From: Pseudomonas sp. FP1742
Lineage (GTDB): Bacteria > Pseudomonadota > Gammaproteobacteria > Pseudomonadales > Pseudomonadaceae
Direction: 5' to 3'
Assembly (NCBI RefSeq): GCF_030687145.1
Contig: NZ_CP117460.1
Location: 2,542,001 to 2,606,000 of the forward strand
Length of the DNA: 64,000 bases
The notes under the pieces were generated by a model, which worked only from the letters and a program-made list of their open reading frames with translations, was not told the DNA's origin and did not search any database. The translations under genes were made by a program, and so were the position numbers. Positions 16,507-25,123 of this stretch are shown here, piece by piece; the first letter of the stretch is position 1; each line of letters starts with the position of its first letter.

Positions 16507-17984
16507 GGTGCAGATTCCTCGGAAATAACGGATTCGGTGAGCTGCGCCCGGTAACGCTCGACGATGGCGTCGCGGCGCGGTCGGCCATTGGCGGTCAGCA
16601 AGCCGTTGGCGGGGGTGAACGGTTGATCGAGACGGGTCCAGTGATGAACCTGAGCGTAATCGGGCAAGGCCTCATTGGCCTGGGCCACGGCGGTGGCCAG
16701 TTCTTCATCGGTGCAGTCCGGCCGATGGGGCCAGAGCAGGGCGTGGTTGCTCGGCATCGCTTCGCCGTAGACGAACGCCTGGGCGATGTGGCGACGCTGG
16801 GTGAGTTCGGCCTCGACCCATTCCGGGTTGACGTTGCGTCCGAAACTGGTGATGAACTGATGCTTCTTGCGCCCGTTGAGGTAGAGAAAACCTTCCGGGT
16901 CGAACTCGCCGAGATCGCCGGTCGGCCACCATTCATCGTGGTAGGGCGCTTGCCCCAGATAGCCGAGCAGGGTCGAGCCCTTGACCAGCACTTCGCCGTC
17001 GTCGGCCAGGCGAATTTCGACATGGGGCAGGGGCCGGCCGACGCTGCCGGGGCGGTGTGCTCCAGGGCGGTTGAGGCACACCACCGACGCGCATTCCGAC
17101 AATCCGTAACCCTCGTACACCGGCATGCCGATGCGCTGGGCACGATGCAGCAGTTCTTCGGAAACCCGCGCACCGCCCACGGCGGCAAAACGCAACGATT
17201 GGGGGTTGAACGCTTTTTGCTCGGCGGCGCTGACCAGCATCAGCAACAACTGTGGCACCAGGATCAAACTCTCGGGCGCGCGGGAGGCCAGACACCCCAA
17301 CAAGCGCGGCACATCGACACCGCTGGCGCCCTGAATGCCCAGGGTTTTCTGGCTCGGCACGCTGAGGGTCGCGCCGGCATACAGCGCGGCATAACAGCCG
17401 AGGTTTTCCAGCAGGATCGCCAGGGGCAGCAGTGCCAGGTGATGTCGCGGGTGGGTGGGCTTGCTCGCCTGATCCAGCTCACGGGCCACCCGCAAAAGGC
17501 TTTCGGCGCTCAGGCATACACCTTTGGGCGTGCCGGTGGTGCCGGAAGTGAAGGTGAGTTTGGCGGTGCCTTCGGGTATTCGGTTCGGTCCGTTGAAGGG
17601 ACGGCGCCAGAATTCGCCAGCGTGTTCGTAGCCGGCCCCTTGCAGCTCGGTTTCCAGTTCCGGTTCGGCAATCACCCGTTCGGCCTGGCTCTGTTCCAGG
17701 CAATGGATGCGTTGTGCCGGGCTGAAGAAGGGCGGCAACGTCAGGCAGGTCAGGCCTTCAAACAGAATAGCCAGGTCCCAGAGCATCGCCTCGGTGCCAT
17801 TGTCCAGGGCCAGCGCGACCACCTTGACATGCTCGTCGCGCAGACGCTGTTGGCGATACATGACCTCGGCGTACAGCGTGGCGTAGTCCAGTTTCAGCTG
17901 ATCGCCCCACAGGGCGATGGCGTTGCCTTTGTGTTCGGCGTGATGGCGCAGGGTTTGTTTGAAACGCTCCATTTCAGGCGACAT
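16503..17984 (-). CDS. AMP-dependent acyl ligase/synthetase
   Basis: A 493-residue member of the adenylate-forming superfamily. It has the P-loop-like motif FTSGTTGTPKGVCLS (about residues 147-161), YEGYGLSECASVV, the PTGDLGEFD hinge region and NGRKKHQFITSFGRNVNPEWVE. It presumably activates a carboxylic or fatty acid as acyl-AMP. Unusually, the C-terminal A10 position that normally carries the catalytic lysine (GK) reads TANGRPRRD, with arginine. The start at 17984 overlaps the upstream gene by 11 bases. No carrier-protein gene lies nearby, so the acceptor may be CoA or the GNAT-like partner's substrate. Confidence 0.88.
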   Translation of the reverse strand: MSPEMERFKQTLRHHAEHKGNAIALWGDQLKLDYATLYAEVMYRQQRLRDEHVKVVALALDNGTEAMLWDLAILFEGLTCLTLPPFFSPAQRIHCLEQSQAERVIAEPELETELQGAGYEHAGEFWRRPFNGPNRIPEGTAKLTFTSGTTGTPKGVCLSAESLLRVARELDQASKPTHPRHHLALLPLAILLENLGCYAALYAGATLSVPSQKTLGIQGASGVDVPRLLGCLASRAPESLILVPQLLLMLVSAAEQKAFNPQSLRFAAVGGARVSEELLHRAQRIGMPVYEGYGLSECASVVCLNRPGAHRPGSVGRPLPHVEIRLADDGEVLVKGSTLLGYLGQAPYHDEWWPTGDLGEFDPEGFLYLNGRKKHQFITSFGRNVNPEWVEAELTQRRHIAQAFVYGEAMPSNHALLWPHRPDCTDEELATAVAQANEALPDYAQVHHWTRLDQPFTPANGLLTANGRPRRDAIVERYRAQLTESVISEESAP

Positions 17985-18651
17985 GGCTGGACTCCTCAAG
18001 GGAGGTTGGCAACCCCAGGCGATTGAACAGACCGATATTGCGCAGATGAATGAAACCGGCGCGGATGTTGCCGACGTGCACCCATGGCTGGCTCTCGTAA
18101 TAACTGCCCCAGTGGTGACGGTCCTCACCCAGCCGCTCGGGGTCGGCGGCGCACAGCGTCACCGGCTTCAAACCCAGGCGATGGAAACTGTTCACCAGCC
18201 CGATATTGCCGGTGAACGCCACCCATTCCAGCCCGCCCATGGCCAACAGGTAGGTGATGGCGATGATACTCAGTCGCGCGCTGCCGGTATCGCTGGCGGC
18301 GAGGTTACCGACCTCGACAATCCCGGCCCGGTCCACGGGTTGGCCAGCAGCGGCGCTGATCAGCGTATCGATCGCCTCGTCCAGGTAACGCTCCAGAAAC
18401 AAGGGTTCGGTACTGGCCAGTCGTAAGCCGGCTACCGCACACAGCGTGCCGGACTCATCGCTCATGCCGAACAGTTGCGGCATGAAATGGCGGATATCGG
18501 CGCCATGGGCCTTGCGAAACCGCTGCTGGATAAAAGCTTCGAAGACGGGGCGCTGGGCATCGTCCGGCAAGGCCCTGGCCAGGCTCATCTGCGGGGTTTC
18601 GGCTTGACCGAAGTGCAGGGGCAGAGGGATGTTCCAGTCGAAATCGTGCAT
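17974..18651 (-). CDS. Thermostable hemolysin family protein
   Basis: A 225-residue protein recognisable as the T_hemolysin family (named after a Vibrio thermostable hemolysin); the family looks related to GNAT acyltransferases rather than to pore-formers. Visible family pieces are the segment around IQQRFRKAHGADIRHFMP, EPLFLERYLDEAI, VEVGNLAASDTGSAR and FTGNIGLVNSFHRLGLKP. First gene of the seven-gene operon. A GGGAGG ribosome site stands 11 bases before this ATG but 5 bases before an in-frame TTG at 18657, so initiation may be at TTG. Function unknown; acyl transfer onto an amine is a plausible guess. Confidence 0.85.
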   Translation of the reverse strand: MHDFDWNIPLPLHFGQAETPQMSLARALPDDAQRPVFEAFIQQRFRKAHGADIRHFMPQLFGMSDESGTLCAVAGLRLASTEPLFLERYLDEAIDTLISAAAGQPVDRAGIVEVGNLAASDTGSARLSIIAITYLLAMGGLEWVAFTGNIGLVNSFHRLGLKPVTLCAADPERLGEDRHHWGSYYESQPWVHVGNIRAGFIHLRNIGLFNRLGLPTSLEESSHVA

Positions 18652-18702
18652 GGGCAAGAACGCCTCCCTTGAGTCAGTTTGGGAGGAGTATCAAAGGCGA
18701 TT

Positions 18703-18741
18703 CTTAACGAAGTCTGAAGGCGACCTTCAGATTGTCTTAAG
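18703..18741. promoter_or_regulatory. Paired CTTAA-type operator in a divergent promoter
   Basis: Two half-site pairs with 5-base spacers: CTTAAC-N5-CTGAAG (18703-18719) and CTTCAG-N5-CTTAAG (18725-18741). Together they form a dyad with a perfect TCTGAAGG/CCTTCAGA core. The PmrA-type consensus is YTTAAK-N5-YTTAAK. It lies 52 bases before the operon's first gene and 98 bases before cytochrome b561. The response regulator at 13721-14383 is the obvious candidate ligand. Confidence 0.6.
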
Positions 18742-18838
18742 ACTGGACGGGCAGGGTGGCGCCGGTCGGTTTGACGAAACCGGATCCAGGCTGCACGAAA
18801 TGAGTCGGCAGCCGCCACTGATCTATACGAGGCTCTGT

Positions 18839-19411
18839 ATGACCCCAGATTCAGCAGTACACCGGTATGGAAAACTCTCGATCACCTTGCACTGGCTGAT
18901 GTTGGCGCTGTTCATCGGCGTTTATGGCTGCATCGAGATCAAAGGGCTACTGCCCCGTGGAAATGATTTGAGGGGCCTTTTCCTGGGGCTTCACGGCTTA
19001 TTCGGATTGAGCATTTTTGCCTTGGTCTGGGTGCGCTTGCTCGGGCGTCTCACGCCCCGACCACCGATTACTCCGGCCCTGCCCACCTGGCAGACCGGCG
19101 CCTCGCACCTCATGCACCTGGCGTTGTATGTGCTGATGATCGCAACGCCGCTATTGGCCTGGTTGATGCTGGCCGCCGGTGGCAAGCCGATGCCGTATTT
19201 CGAGTTTTTCCTGCCGGCGCCGGTGGCGGTTGATCCGGTGCTGGCCAAGCAATTCAAGCATTGGCATGAGTGGCTCGGCAGTGCCGGCTACTGGCTGATC
19301 GGTTTGCACGCGGCGGCGGGGTTGGTCCATCACTACTGGGTTCGCGACAACACGCTCACGCGCATGCTGCCCAAGGGCTTTGGTGCGGGTGTCAACGAGC
19401 GTCAGCGATAA
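18839..19411 (+). CDS. Cytochrome b561 family protein
   Basis: A 190-residue inner-membrane di-haem cytochrome b561 with four membrane helices. Candidate haem-ligand histidines are in ITLHWLML, GLHGLFGL, HLALYVLM and GLHAAAGLVHH. It would carry electrons between quinol and a periplasmic acceptor, for example superoxide or a reductase. The ATG at 18839 has GAGG six bases upstream and is chosen over a long in-frame extension that covers the operator region. It shares a divergent promoter with the seven-gene operon, so it may be co-regulated by that operon's two-component system. Confidence 0.88.
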   Translation: MTPDSAVHRYGKLSITLHWLMLALFIGVYGCIEIKGLLPRGNDLRGLFLGLHGLFGLSIFALVWVRLLGRLTPRPPITPALPTWQTGASHLMHLALYVLMIATPLLAWLMLAAGGKPMPYFEFFLPAPVAVDPVLAKQFKHWHEWLGSAGYWLIGLHAAAGLVHHYWVRDNTLTRMLPKGFGAGVNERQR

Positions 19412-19441
19412 TTCGGGTTTGCCTGGATACCGCGTTATCGT

Positions 19442-19534
19442 TTTTCGCGAGCAAGGCCGCTCCCACATTGGGTCTATGTCAGCCACAAAATGTGCGGCTG
19501 ACTCGGTCAATGTGGGAGCGGGCTTGCTCGCGAA
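19442..19534. repeat. REP inverted pair, arms in reversed order
   Basis: The two family A arms occur in the opposite order to most copies here (TTCGCGAGC...CCCACA first, then TGTGGGAGC...CGCGAA). The left arm has a changed base (AAGGCCGC). It lies between convergent cytochrome b561 and the antiporter. Confidence 0.9.
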
Positions 19535-19552
19535 GAGGCCTTCACAGACACC

Positions 19553-21361
19553 TCAAACCTTACCCGCTTGCTCCTCCAGCTGATCCGACTCAAACAACTT
19601 CGCCAGTTCCGCCCGCGCTTCCTGGGCCGTCTGCATCACTTTGGCCGCATCGTCATACACCGCGTGCTGAGCCTCCAGCACCTGTTCATCATGATGGGTA
19701 AAGCGCTTGATCCGCGCATCCGCCTGGGCTTGTGTCAGCCCCAGTCCAACCAGGGTCCGTCGGGTCATTTCCAGGCTGGAGTAATAGGTTTCCCGCACCG
19801 CCTGCGCCCCGACATCCACCAACCGGTGCACATGCTGACGGTTACGGGCACGGGCGATGATTTTGATGTGCGGATACAGCTTGTGCACCACCTCGGCCGT
19901 CTTGATATTGGTGTCCGGATCATCGGTGGCGATCACAAAGAACTCCGCTTGCTCGACCTTGGCCGCGCTGAGGATTTCCGGGCGCATCGGGTCGCCGTAA
20001 AACACCGGTACACCGCCGAAGCTGCGGGACAGTTCGATGGTTTCCACCGAGGTGTCGAGGGCGATGAACTTGATGTTCTGCGCCCGTAGAATCCGCGCCA
20101 CGATCTGCCCCATACGGCCCATGCCCGCGATGACCACGCGGGGCGAGTCGGCGTCGATTTCGCGGAACTTCTGTGGCACCTCCACCGGTTGCACCTTGGG
20201 TTTGACCAGGCGTGCGCAGGCCAGCAGCAACAGTGGCGTCAGCGCCATCGACAGGGTGATGGTCAGCACCAGCAAGTCGTACAGGCGCGGCTCGAACAAA
20301 CCCTGATCCCGGCCGATCTTGAACACCACAAAGGCAAATTCACCACCGGCCGCCAGCACGATCCCCAGACGAATCGCATTGACCTTGCCCAAGCCCCCGG
20401 CCAGTCGACCGACCACAAACAGCAACGGCAGCTTGATGGCGATCAGCAGCAGGGTCAGCCCCAGCACCACGACCGGCGCACTGAGCAACAGACTCAAGTT
20501 GGCGCCCATGCCGACGCTGATGAAAAACAGCCCCAGCAGCAGGCCTTTGAACGGCTCGATCTGCGCCTCCAGCTCGTGACGGTATTCGGAATCCGCCAGC
20601 AGCAGGCCGGCGAGGAACGCACCGAGTGCCATGGACACGCCCACCAGGTCCATCAGCCACGCCGTACCGATCACCACCAGCAACGCGGTGGCGGTGGACA
20701 CCTCCGGCAGACCGGTCTTGGCCACCACGCGAAATACCGGACGCAACAGATAACGCCCGCCGATCACCACCACCGCGATGCTGCCCAGCACCCGCAAGCC
20801 ATGGTTCAAATCTTCGGCCGCGCTGCTGGTGTGATCGCCGCCGGCCAGCAACGGCACCATCGCGATCAACGGGATCGCGGCGATGTCCTGGAACAGCAAA
20901 ATCGCGAACGCCAACCGCCCGTGGGGGCTGGTCAGTTCCTTGCGCTCGGCCAGGCTTTGCAAGCCAAACGCGGTGGACGACAACGCCAGGCCCAGGCCCA
21001 ACACGATGGCACTGTTCAGGGACTGGCCGAACACGAACAGCGCCAGCACGCCAATCACCGTACCGGTCAACAGCACCTGCGCCAGGCCCACGCCGAACAC
21101 CGATTTGCGCATCACCCACAAACGTCGCGGCGACAGCTCAAGGCCGATGATGAACAGCAACAACACCACCCCGAGCTCGGAAATGTGGCTGACGCTTTGT
21201 GGATTACCGATCAAACCCAGCACCGACGGCCCGATGATCACCCCGGCAAACAGATAGCCGAGCACCGCCCCCAGTTGCAGGCGCTTGGCCAAGGGAACGG
21301 CGAGCACCGCCGCGAACAAAAAGACGACAGCGGCTTGCAACAGGTTGCCTTCGTGGGGCAT
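19553..21361 (-). CDS. KefB/KefC-type K+/H+ antiporter
   Basis: A 602-residue monovalent cation:proton antiporter-2. The first about 390 residues form the Na+/H+ exchanger membrane domain (LFQDIAAIPLIAMVPLL and the conserved LGAFLAGLLLADSEYRHELE). Then comes a cytoplasmic TrkA-N/RCK domain with nucleotide motif VVIAGMGRMGQIVARIL, and a C-terminal helical tail. It likely exports K+ in exchange for H+, gated by electrophile adducts or nucleotides. No ancillary KefF/KefG gene is adjacent. Whether KefB or KefC cannot be decided. Confidence 0.92.
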   Translation of the reverse strand: MPHEGNLLQAAVVFLFAAVLAVPLAKRLQLGAVLGYLFAGVIIGPSVLGLIGNPQSVSHISELGVVLLLFIIGLELSPRRLWVMRKSVFGVGLAQVLLTGTVIGVLALFVFGQSLNSAIVLGLGLALSSTAFGLQSLAERKELTSPHGRLAFAILLFQDIAAIPLIAMVPLLAGGDHTSSAAEDLNHGLRVLGSIAVVVIGGRYLLRPVFRVVAKTGLPEVSTATALLVVIGTAWLMDLVGVSMALGAFLAGLLLADSEYRHELEAQIEPFKGLLLGLFFISVGMGANLSLLLSAPVVVLGLTLLLIAIKLPLLFVVGRLAGGLGKVNAIRLGIVLAAGGEFAFVVFKIGRDQGLFEPRLYDLLVLTITLSMALTPLLLLACARLVKPKVQPVEVPQKFREIDADSPRVVIAGMGRMGQIVARILRAQNIKFIALDTSVETIELSRSFGGVPVFYGDPMRPEILSAAKVEQAEFFVIATDDPDTNIKTAEVVHKLYPHIKIIARARNRQHVHRLVDVGAQAVRETYYSSLEMTRRTLVGLGLTQAQADARIKRFTHHDEQVLEAQHAVYDDAAKVMQTAQEARAELAKLFESDQLEEQAGKV

Positions 21362-21477
21362 GCGAAACTCCTGGGTGGGGCAGGCGAGAGCGGCGCTCGC
21401 CCGATTTTCAGCGGGGCGTCAGGATAAAGGCTGGCGTCCGTTCAGTCAGCAACGAGGTGGCTGAGCGAGCTCAGGGC

Positions 21478-22368
21478 TCAGTGGGGCCATTGTTCAAGCA
21501 GGATTGAAACGAACTTCTCCGCCGCCGGCGATAATGATGCGCCTCGACGATACACCAGGCCGAGTGTCCGGTTCACGACGGGGTCAGTCAGCGGAATGCT
21601 CACCAGTGTTGGGTGATCCGCCGCCGGCATTGCGAGGCTCGGCATGGCGGAAACCCCAAGCCCGGCTTCGACCATACCTAGCGAGGTGGACAAATGCTGC
21701 ACTTCATAAAACCACTGCGGACGCCAGCTCAGGCCCGACAGGGCGTGGTCCAGCAACATGCGGTTGCCGCTCAGGCGTCCGACGCCGATCAACCGGTAAT
21801 CGCTCAGTTCTGACCAGGTCACGGACGTCCGCTGGGCCAGTTCATGGTCACGACGGCAGGCCAGGACGAAGGGTTCGTTGACCAGTGAAACGAATTCGAT
21901 GTCCGGGTGCTGGCCGCTCATCATGTTGATGCCGAAGTCGGCTTCCCCCCGCAACACTGCTTCGAGCCCTTCATTGGCGCTGAGGTCGAGCAAGCGGATG
22001 CGGATTTTCGGATAGCGCTGATTATAAAGACGAATCACCGACGGCAGGAAATAAAACGCAGCGGTTGGAATGCAGGCCAGGGTCACCTGACCGATTTGCC
22101 GTTCGGCCAATTCACGGATGTTCAGGATCGAATCGTCGAAGTCATCCAGTAATCGACGAGCCTTGGGCAGAAAGTCGCGGCCGACGCTGGTCAGGCTGAC
22201 CTTGCGTGTGGTGCGATCGAGCAACGTAGTCCCTAAACCCTCTTCAAGTTTTTTTATCCGCCGGCTCAAGGCTGGTTGCGAAAGATGCAATGCATCGGCA
22301 GCTTCGTGAAAACTACCCAGTTCGGCGATTTTCACGAAAGATCGGATGTCCTGAAGCTCATATTCCAT
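21478..22368 (-). CDS. LysR regulator of the divergent carboxylate locus
   Basis: A 296-residue LysR protein: winged helix-turn-helix GSFHEAADALHLSQPALSRR (about residues 18-37), then a periplasmic-binding-like sensor domain. It is divergent from the galD-like gene with 167 bases between starts, and that gap contains two TTG-N-CAA dyads. It therefore most likely controls the isomerase, transporter and porin genes to its right, in the manner of GalR-type regulators of gallate genes, although no gallate ring-cleavage genes are in the window. Confidence 0.88.
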   Translation of the reverse strand: MEYELQDIRSFVKIAELGSFHEAADALHLSQPALSRRIKKLEEGLGTTLLDRTTRKVSLTSVGRDFLPKARRLLDDFDDSILNIRELAERQIGQVTLACIPTAAFYFLPSVIRLYNQRYPKIRIRLLDLSANEGLEAVLRGEADFGINMMSGQHPDIEFVSLVNEPFVLACRRDHELAQRTSVTWSELSDYRLIGVGRLSGNRMLLDHALSGLSWRPQWFYEVQHLSTSLGMVEAGLGVSAMPSLAMPAADHPTLVSIPLTDPVVNRTLGLVYRRGASLSPAAEKFVSILLEQWPH

Positions 22369-22423
22369 GTCTTATCTCGTTGGGGAGGGCGTTGGACCAG
22401 GTTCTGAACGTTAAAACTTTATT

Positions 22424-22469
22424 TTGTGAAACGCAATAATTGCTCCGATCTTTGCATTGGAAACACAAT
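22424..22469. promoter_or_regulatory. Candidate LysR operator pair
   Basis: Two dyads in the divergent gap: TTGTGAAACGCAA (22424-22436) and ATTGGAAACACAAT (22456-22469), centres about 33 bases apart and sharing a GAAAC core. The layout of a recognition site plus an activation site fits LysR regulators. Binding is inferred. Confidence 0.4.
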
Positions 22470-22535
22470 TACTTCCCTGTCACTCTTGTTTGCAAGACAT
22501 CAATTACCCCGATTGATTAACAAGAGTTAGTGGCC

Positions 22536-23618
22536 ATGCAACGAATTCCTTGTGTGCTGATGCGCGGTGGTACCTCAAAGGGACCGGTATTTCTCGCCTG
22601 GGATCTACCGGTTTCGATTGAAGAGCGCGATGAACTATTGCTCTCGGTGATGGGCTCCGGTCACGAACTGGAGATCGACGGCATCGGCGGCGGCAGCCCG
22701 CAGACCAGCAAGGTCGCCATCGTCAGCCCGTCGTTGCATCCCGACGCCGATGTCGATTACCTGTTCGTTCAGGTCATGGTGTCCCAGCGTCGGGTGGATA
22801 CCGCCCCGAACTGCGGCAACATGCTCTGTGCGGTTGGGCCGTTTGCCATCGAGCAGGGGCTGGTCAAGGCGGCCGATGAACTGACCCGCGTGCGGATTCG
22901 CAACCTCAACACCGGCACCTTCGTCACCGCTGATGTGCAGACACCAAACGGCAAAGTCAGCTATGAAGGCGACACCGCCATCGATGGCGTGCCTGGCACC
23001 GCGGCACCGGTTCAACTGACATTCCTTGACGCGGCGGGCAGCAAGACCGGCAAGCTGTTTCCAACCGGCAACACCCAGGACTGGTTCGACGACATTCCGG
23101 TGACCTGCATCGACATGGCCATGCCGATGCTGATCATCGAGGCGCGTCACCTGGGCAAACGCGGCGATGAAACGCCGGCCGAACTGGATGCCGACAAAGA
23201 CTTTATGCACCGTCTCGAAGCCCTGCGGCTGCGGGCCGGCATGGCCATGGGCCTGGGCGACGTCAGCGACAAGGTCATCCCCAAGCCTGTGTTGGTTGCA
23301 CCGGCCAAGGCCGGCGGCACGTTTCAGGTTCGCTACTTCATGCCGCACAACTGCCACCGTGCGCTGGCCATTACCGGTTCCATCGGTCTGGCCACTGCAT
23401 GCGTCAGCGAAGGCAGTGTGGTTGCGCAGATGCTCGGCAATACCGGAGGGCCGCGTCTGCAACAGGTGCGGATCGAGCACCCGAGCGGCGGCATCGATGT
23501 CGTGCTGTCCTACACCGGTAAAAACGGTGAGACAATCCGCGCCTCTGTTGTTCGTACCGCCCGAAGACTGTTTTCCGGCTTTGTGTATGCTCCGGTTTCC
23601 CAACGGCTCGCCGGGTAG
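22536..23618 (+). CDS. PrpF/GalD-family isomerase (4-oxalomesaconate tautomerase-like)
   Basis: A 360-residue protein of the PrpF family (two diaminopimelate-epimerase-like domains). It opens with RIPCVLMRGGTSKGPVF and contains APNCGNMLCAVGPFAIEQGL, where the Cys of the CGN motif is the conserved catalytic or substrate-binding position, plus MPHNCHRALAITGS. Family members isomerise tricarboxylate double bonds: 4-oxalomesaconate in gallate breakdown, or methyl-aconitate. Next to citrate-type and C4-dicarboxylate transporters, an aconitate-like substrate is equally plausible. The ATG at 22536 with upstream AAGAG is chosen over a GTG two codons earlier. Confidence 0.85.
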   Translation: MQRIPCVLMRGGTSKGPVFLAWDLPVSIEERDELLLSVMGSGHELEIDGIGGGSPQTSKVAIVSPSLHPDADVDYLFVQVMVSQRRVDTAPNCGNMLCAVGPFAIEQGLVKAADELTRVRIRNLNTGTFVTADVQTPNGKVSYEGDTAIDGVPGTAAPVQLTFLDAAGSKTGKLFPTGNTQDWFDDIPVTCIDMAMPMLIIEARHLGKRGDETPAELDADKDFMHRLEALRLRAGMAMGLGDVSDKVIPKPVLVAPAKAGGTFQVRYFMPHNCHRALAITGSIGLATACVSEGSVVAQMLGNTGGPRLQQVRIEHPSGGIDVVLSYTGKNGETIRASVVRTARRLFSGFVYAPVSQRLAG

Positions 23619-23676
23619 TTCCCGCGCAGTCACTGTTGTTTTTGCATCAGAACAATTCTAAAAAATGGGTGATGCC

Positions 23677-24987
23677 ATGAAAATTGTTAAATCGCTCTAC
23701 TTCCAGATCCTCTGCGCCGTGCTGCTGGGCGTCGTGGTCGGACACTTCTGGGCTCAGCAGGCCATTGCCCTCAAGCCGTTGGGTGATGCCTTCATCAAGC
23801 TGATCAAAATGATGATTGCGCCGGTGGTGTTCTGCACCATCGTCACCGGCATCGCCGGGATGAGCGACAAACGCTCTCTTGGCCGCTTGCTGAGCAAGAC
23901 CATGCTGCTGTTTCTCGGGCTGACGGTGATCAGCCTGATCATCGGCCTGGTCGCGGTCTATGTGTTCAAGCCGGGTGTGGGCATGAACATCGATCCGAGC
24001 CATTTGAGTACGGCGGGGCTGTCTCAATACACCGAGTCGGCGGCGAAGCTTGGGGTGGTCGAGTTTTTCATGCACATCATCCCCGACACCTTTATAGGTG
24101 CGTTCAGTAAAGGTGAAGTGTTGCCGGTGTTGTTTATCGCAGTGCTGTGCGGTTTCGCCCTGTCATCCCTGGGTGAACGTGGCAAGCCAGTGCTCGACGT
24201 ACTGGAAGCGGCATCGCAGATGGTCTTCAAGATTTTTTCCTACTTGATGCGTTTTGCGCCGATCGGTGCCTTCGGGGCACTGGCGTTCACCGTCGGACAG
24301 TACGGCATCACCTCGCTGGGTTCGCTGGCAAAGTTGATCATGACCTTGTACGTCGCCTGCGCCTTCTTCGTCTTTGTGGTGCTGGGAGGCATTTGCCGCG
24401 CCCACGGCTTCAGCCTGTGGAAGCTGCTGCGTTACCTGCGCGAAGAATTCCTGGTGGTGTTGGGAACGTCCTCCACTGAGCCGGTCATGCCACGCATGCT
24501 GGAGAAACTCCAGGCCCTGGGTTGCAGCAAGGGTGTAGTGGGGCTGGTGCTGCCGACGGGGTACTCGTTCAACCTCGATGGCACGGCGATCTACCTGTCT
24601 CTGGCGGCAATTTTCATTGCCCAGGCCTGCAACATCGACCTGACCATGACCCAAACCTTGACCATGCTGGCGATCATGCTGCTGTCGTCCAAGGGCGCGG
24701 CGGGGGTGACCGGCAGCGGTTTCGTGGCGCTGGCTTCCACGCTCACGGTGATCCATGACATTCCGCTGGCAGGCCTGGCGCTGTTGATCGGGATCGACCG
24801 TTTCATGTCCGAGGCGCGAGCCCTGACCAGCCTGGCGAGTAACGCCGTGGCGACCGTGGTGATCTCTATCTCGGAGAGCGCCTGCGACCGTCAGGTCCTG
24901 CTCGATACCCTGGACGGCAAAACACCACCGGTTGTTCCGGCTGGCGATCAAACCTGGGACCGCGTCGGGACCACCACGCACATTTAG
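23677..24987 (+). CDS. Dicarboxylate:cation symporter (DctA/DAACS family)
   Basis: A 436-residue inner-membrane symporter for C4-dicarboxylates or acidic amino acids driven by H+ or Na+. The re-entrant hairpin 1 serine motif (GTSSTEPVMPRML), the NLDGTAIY motif (SFNLDGTAIYLSLAAIF) and hairpin 2 (SSKGAAGVTGSGFVALA) are all present. The ATG at 23677 (MKIVKSLYFQI) has GGGTG upstream and fits the family; an ATG at 23665 is the alternative. It follows the isomerase gene by 58 bases and is probably co-transcribed. Confidence 0.9.
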   Translation: MKIVKSLYFQILCAVLLGVVVGHFWAQQAIALKPLGDAFIKLIKMMIAPVVFCTIVTGIAGMSDKRSLGRLLSKTMLLFLGLTVISLIIGLVAVYVFKPGVGMNIDPSHLSTAGLSQYTESAAKLGVVEFFMHIIPDTFIGAFSKGEVLPVLFIAVLCGFALSSLGERGKPVLDVLEAASQMVFKIFSYLMRFAPIGAFGALAFTVGQYGITSLGSLAKLIMTLYVACAFFVFVVLGGICRAHGFSLWKLLRYLREEFLVVLGTSSTEPVMPRMLEKLQALGCSKGVVGLVLPTGYSFNLDGTAIYLSLAAIFIAQACNIDLTMTQTLTMLAIMLLSSKGAAGVTGSGFVALASTLTVIHDIPLAGLALLIGIDRFMSEARALTSLASNAVATVVISISESACDRQVLLDTLDGKTPPVVPAGDQTWDRVGTTTHI

Positions 24988-25123
24988 TCCCGCGTAAGCG
25001 CTGCAAACACTAACCTTTTTACTACCTGCTGCCGGGCGTCGCCGATCGCGTCGCCTGGCGGGCTCGGGGTCGTTCGCCTGCGCATCGGCCACGCAATCCA
25101 TAATAACAAGAGAGAGTTGCCCT

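Noticed and set aside
20189..21427. Plus-strand 412-codon Gln/His-rich ORF
   Set aside because: Antisense shadow of the KefB/C antiporter; low-complexity composition typical of antisense frames in GC-rich DNA.
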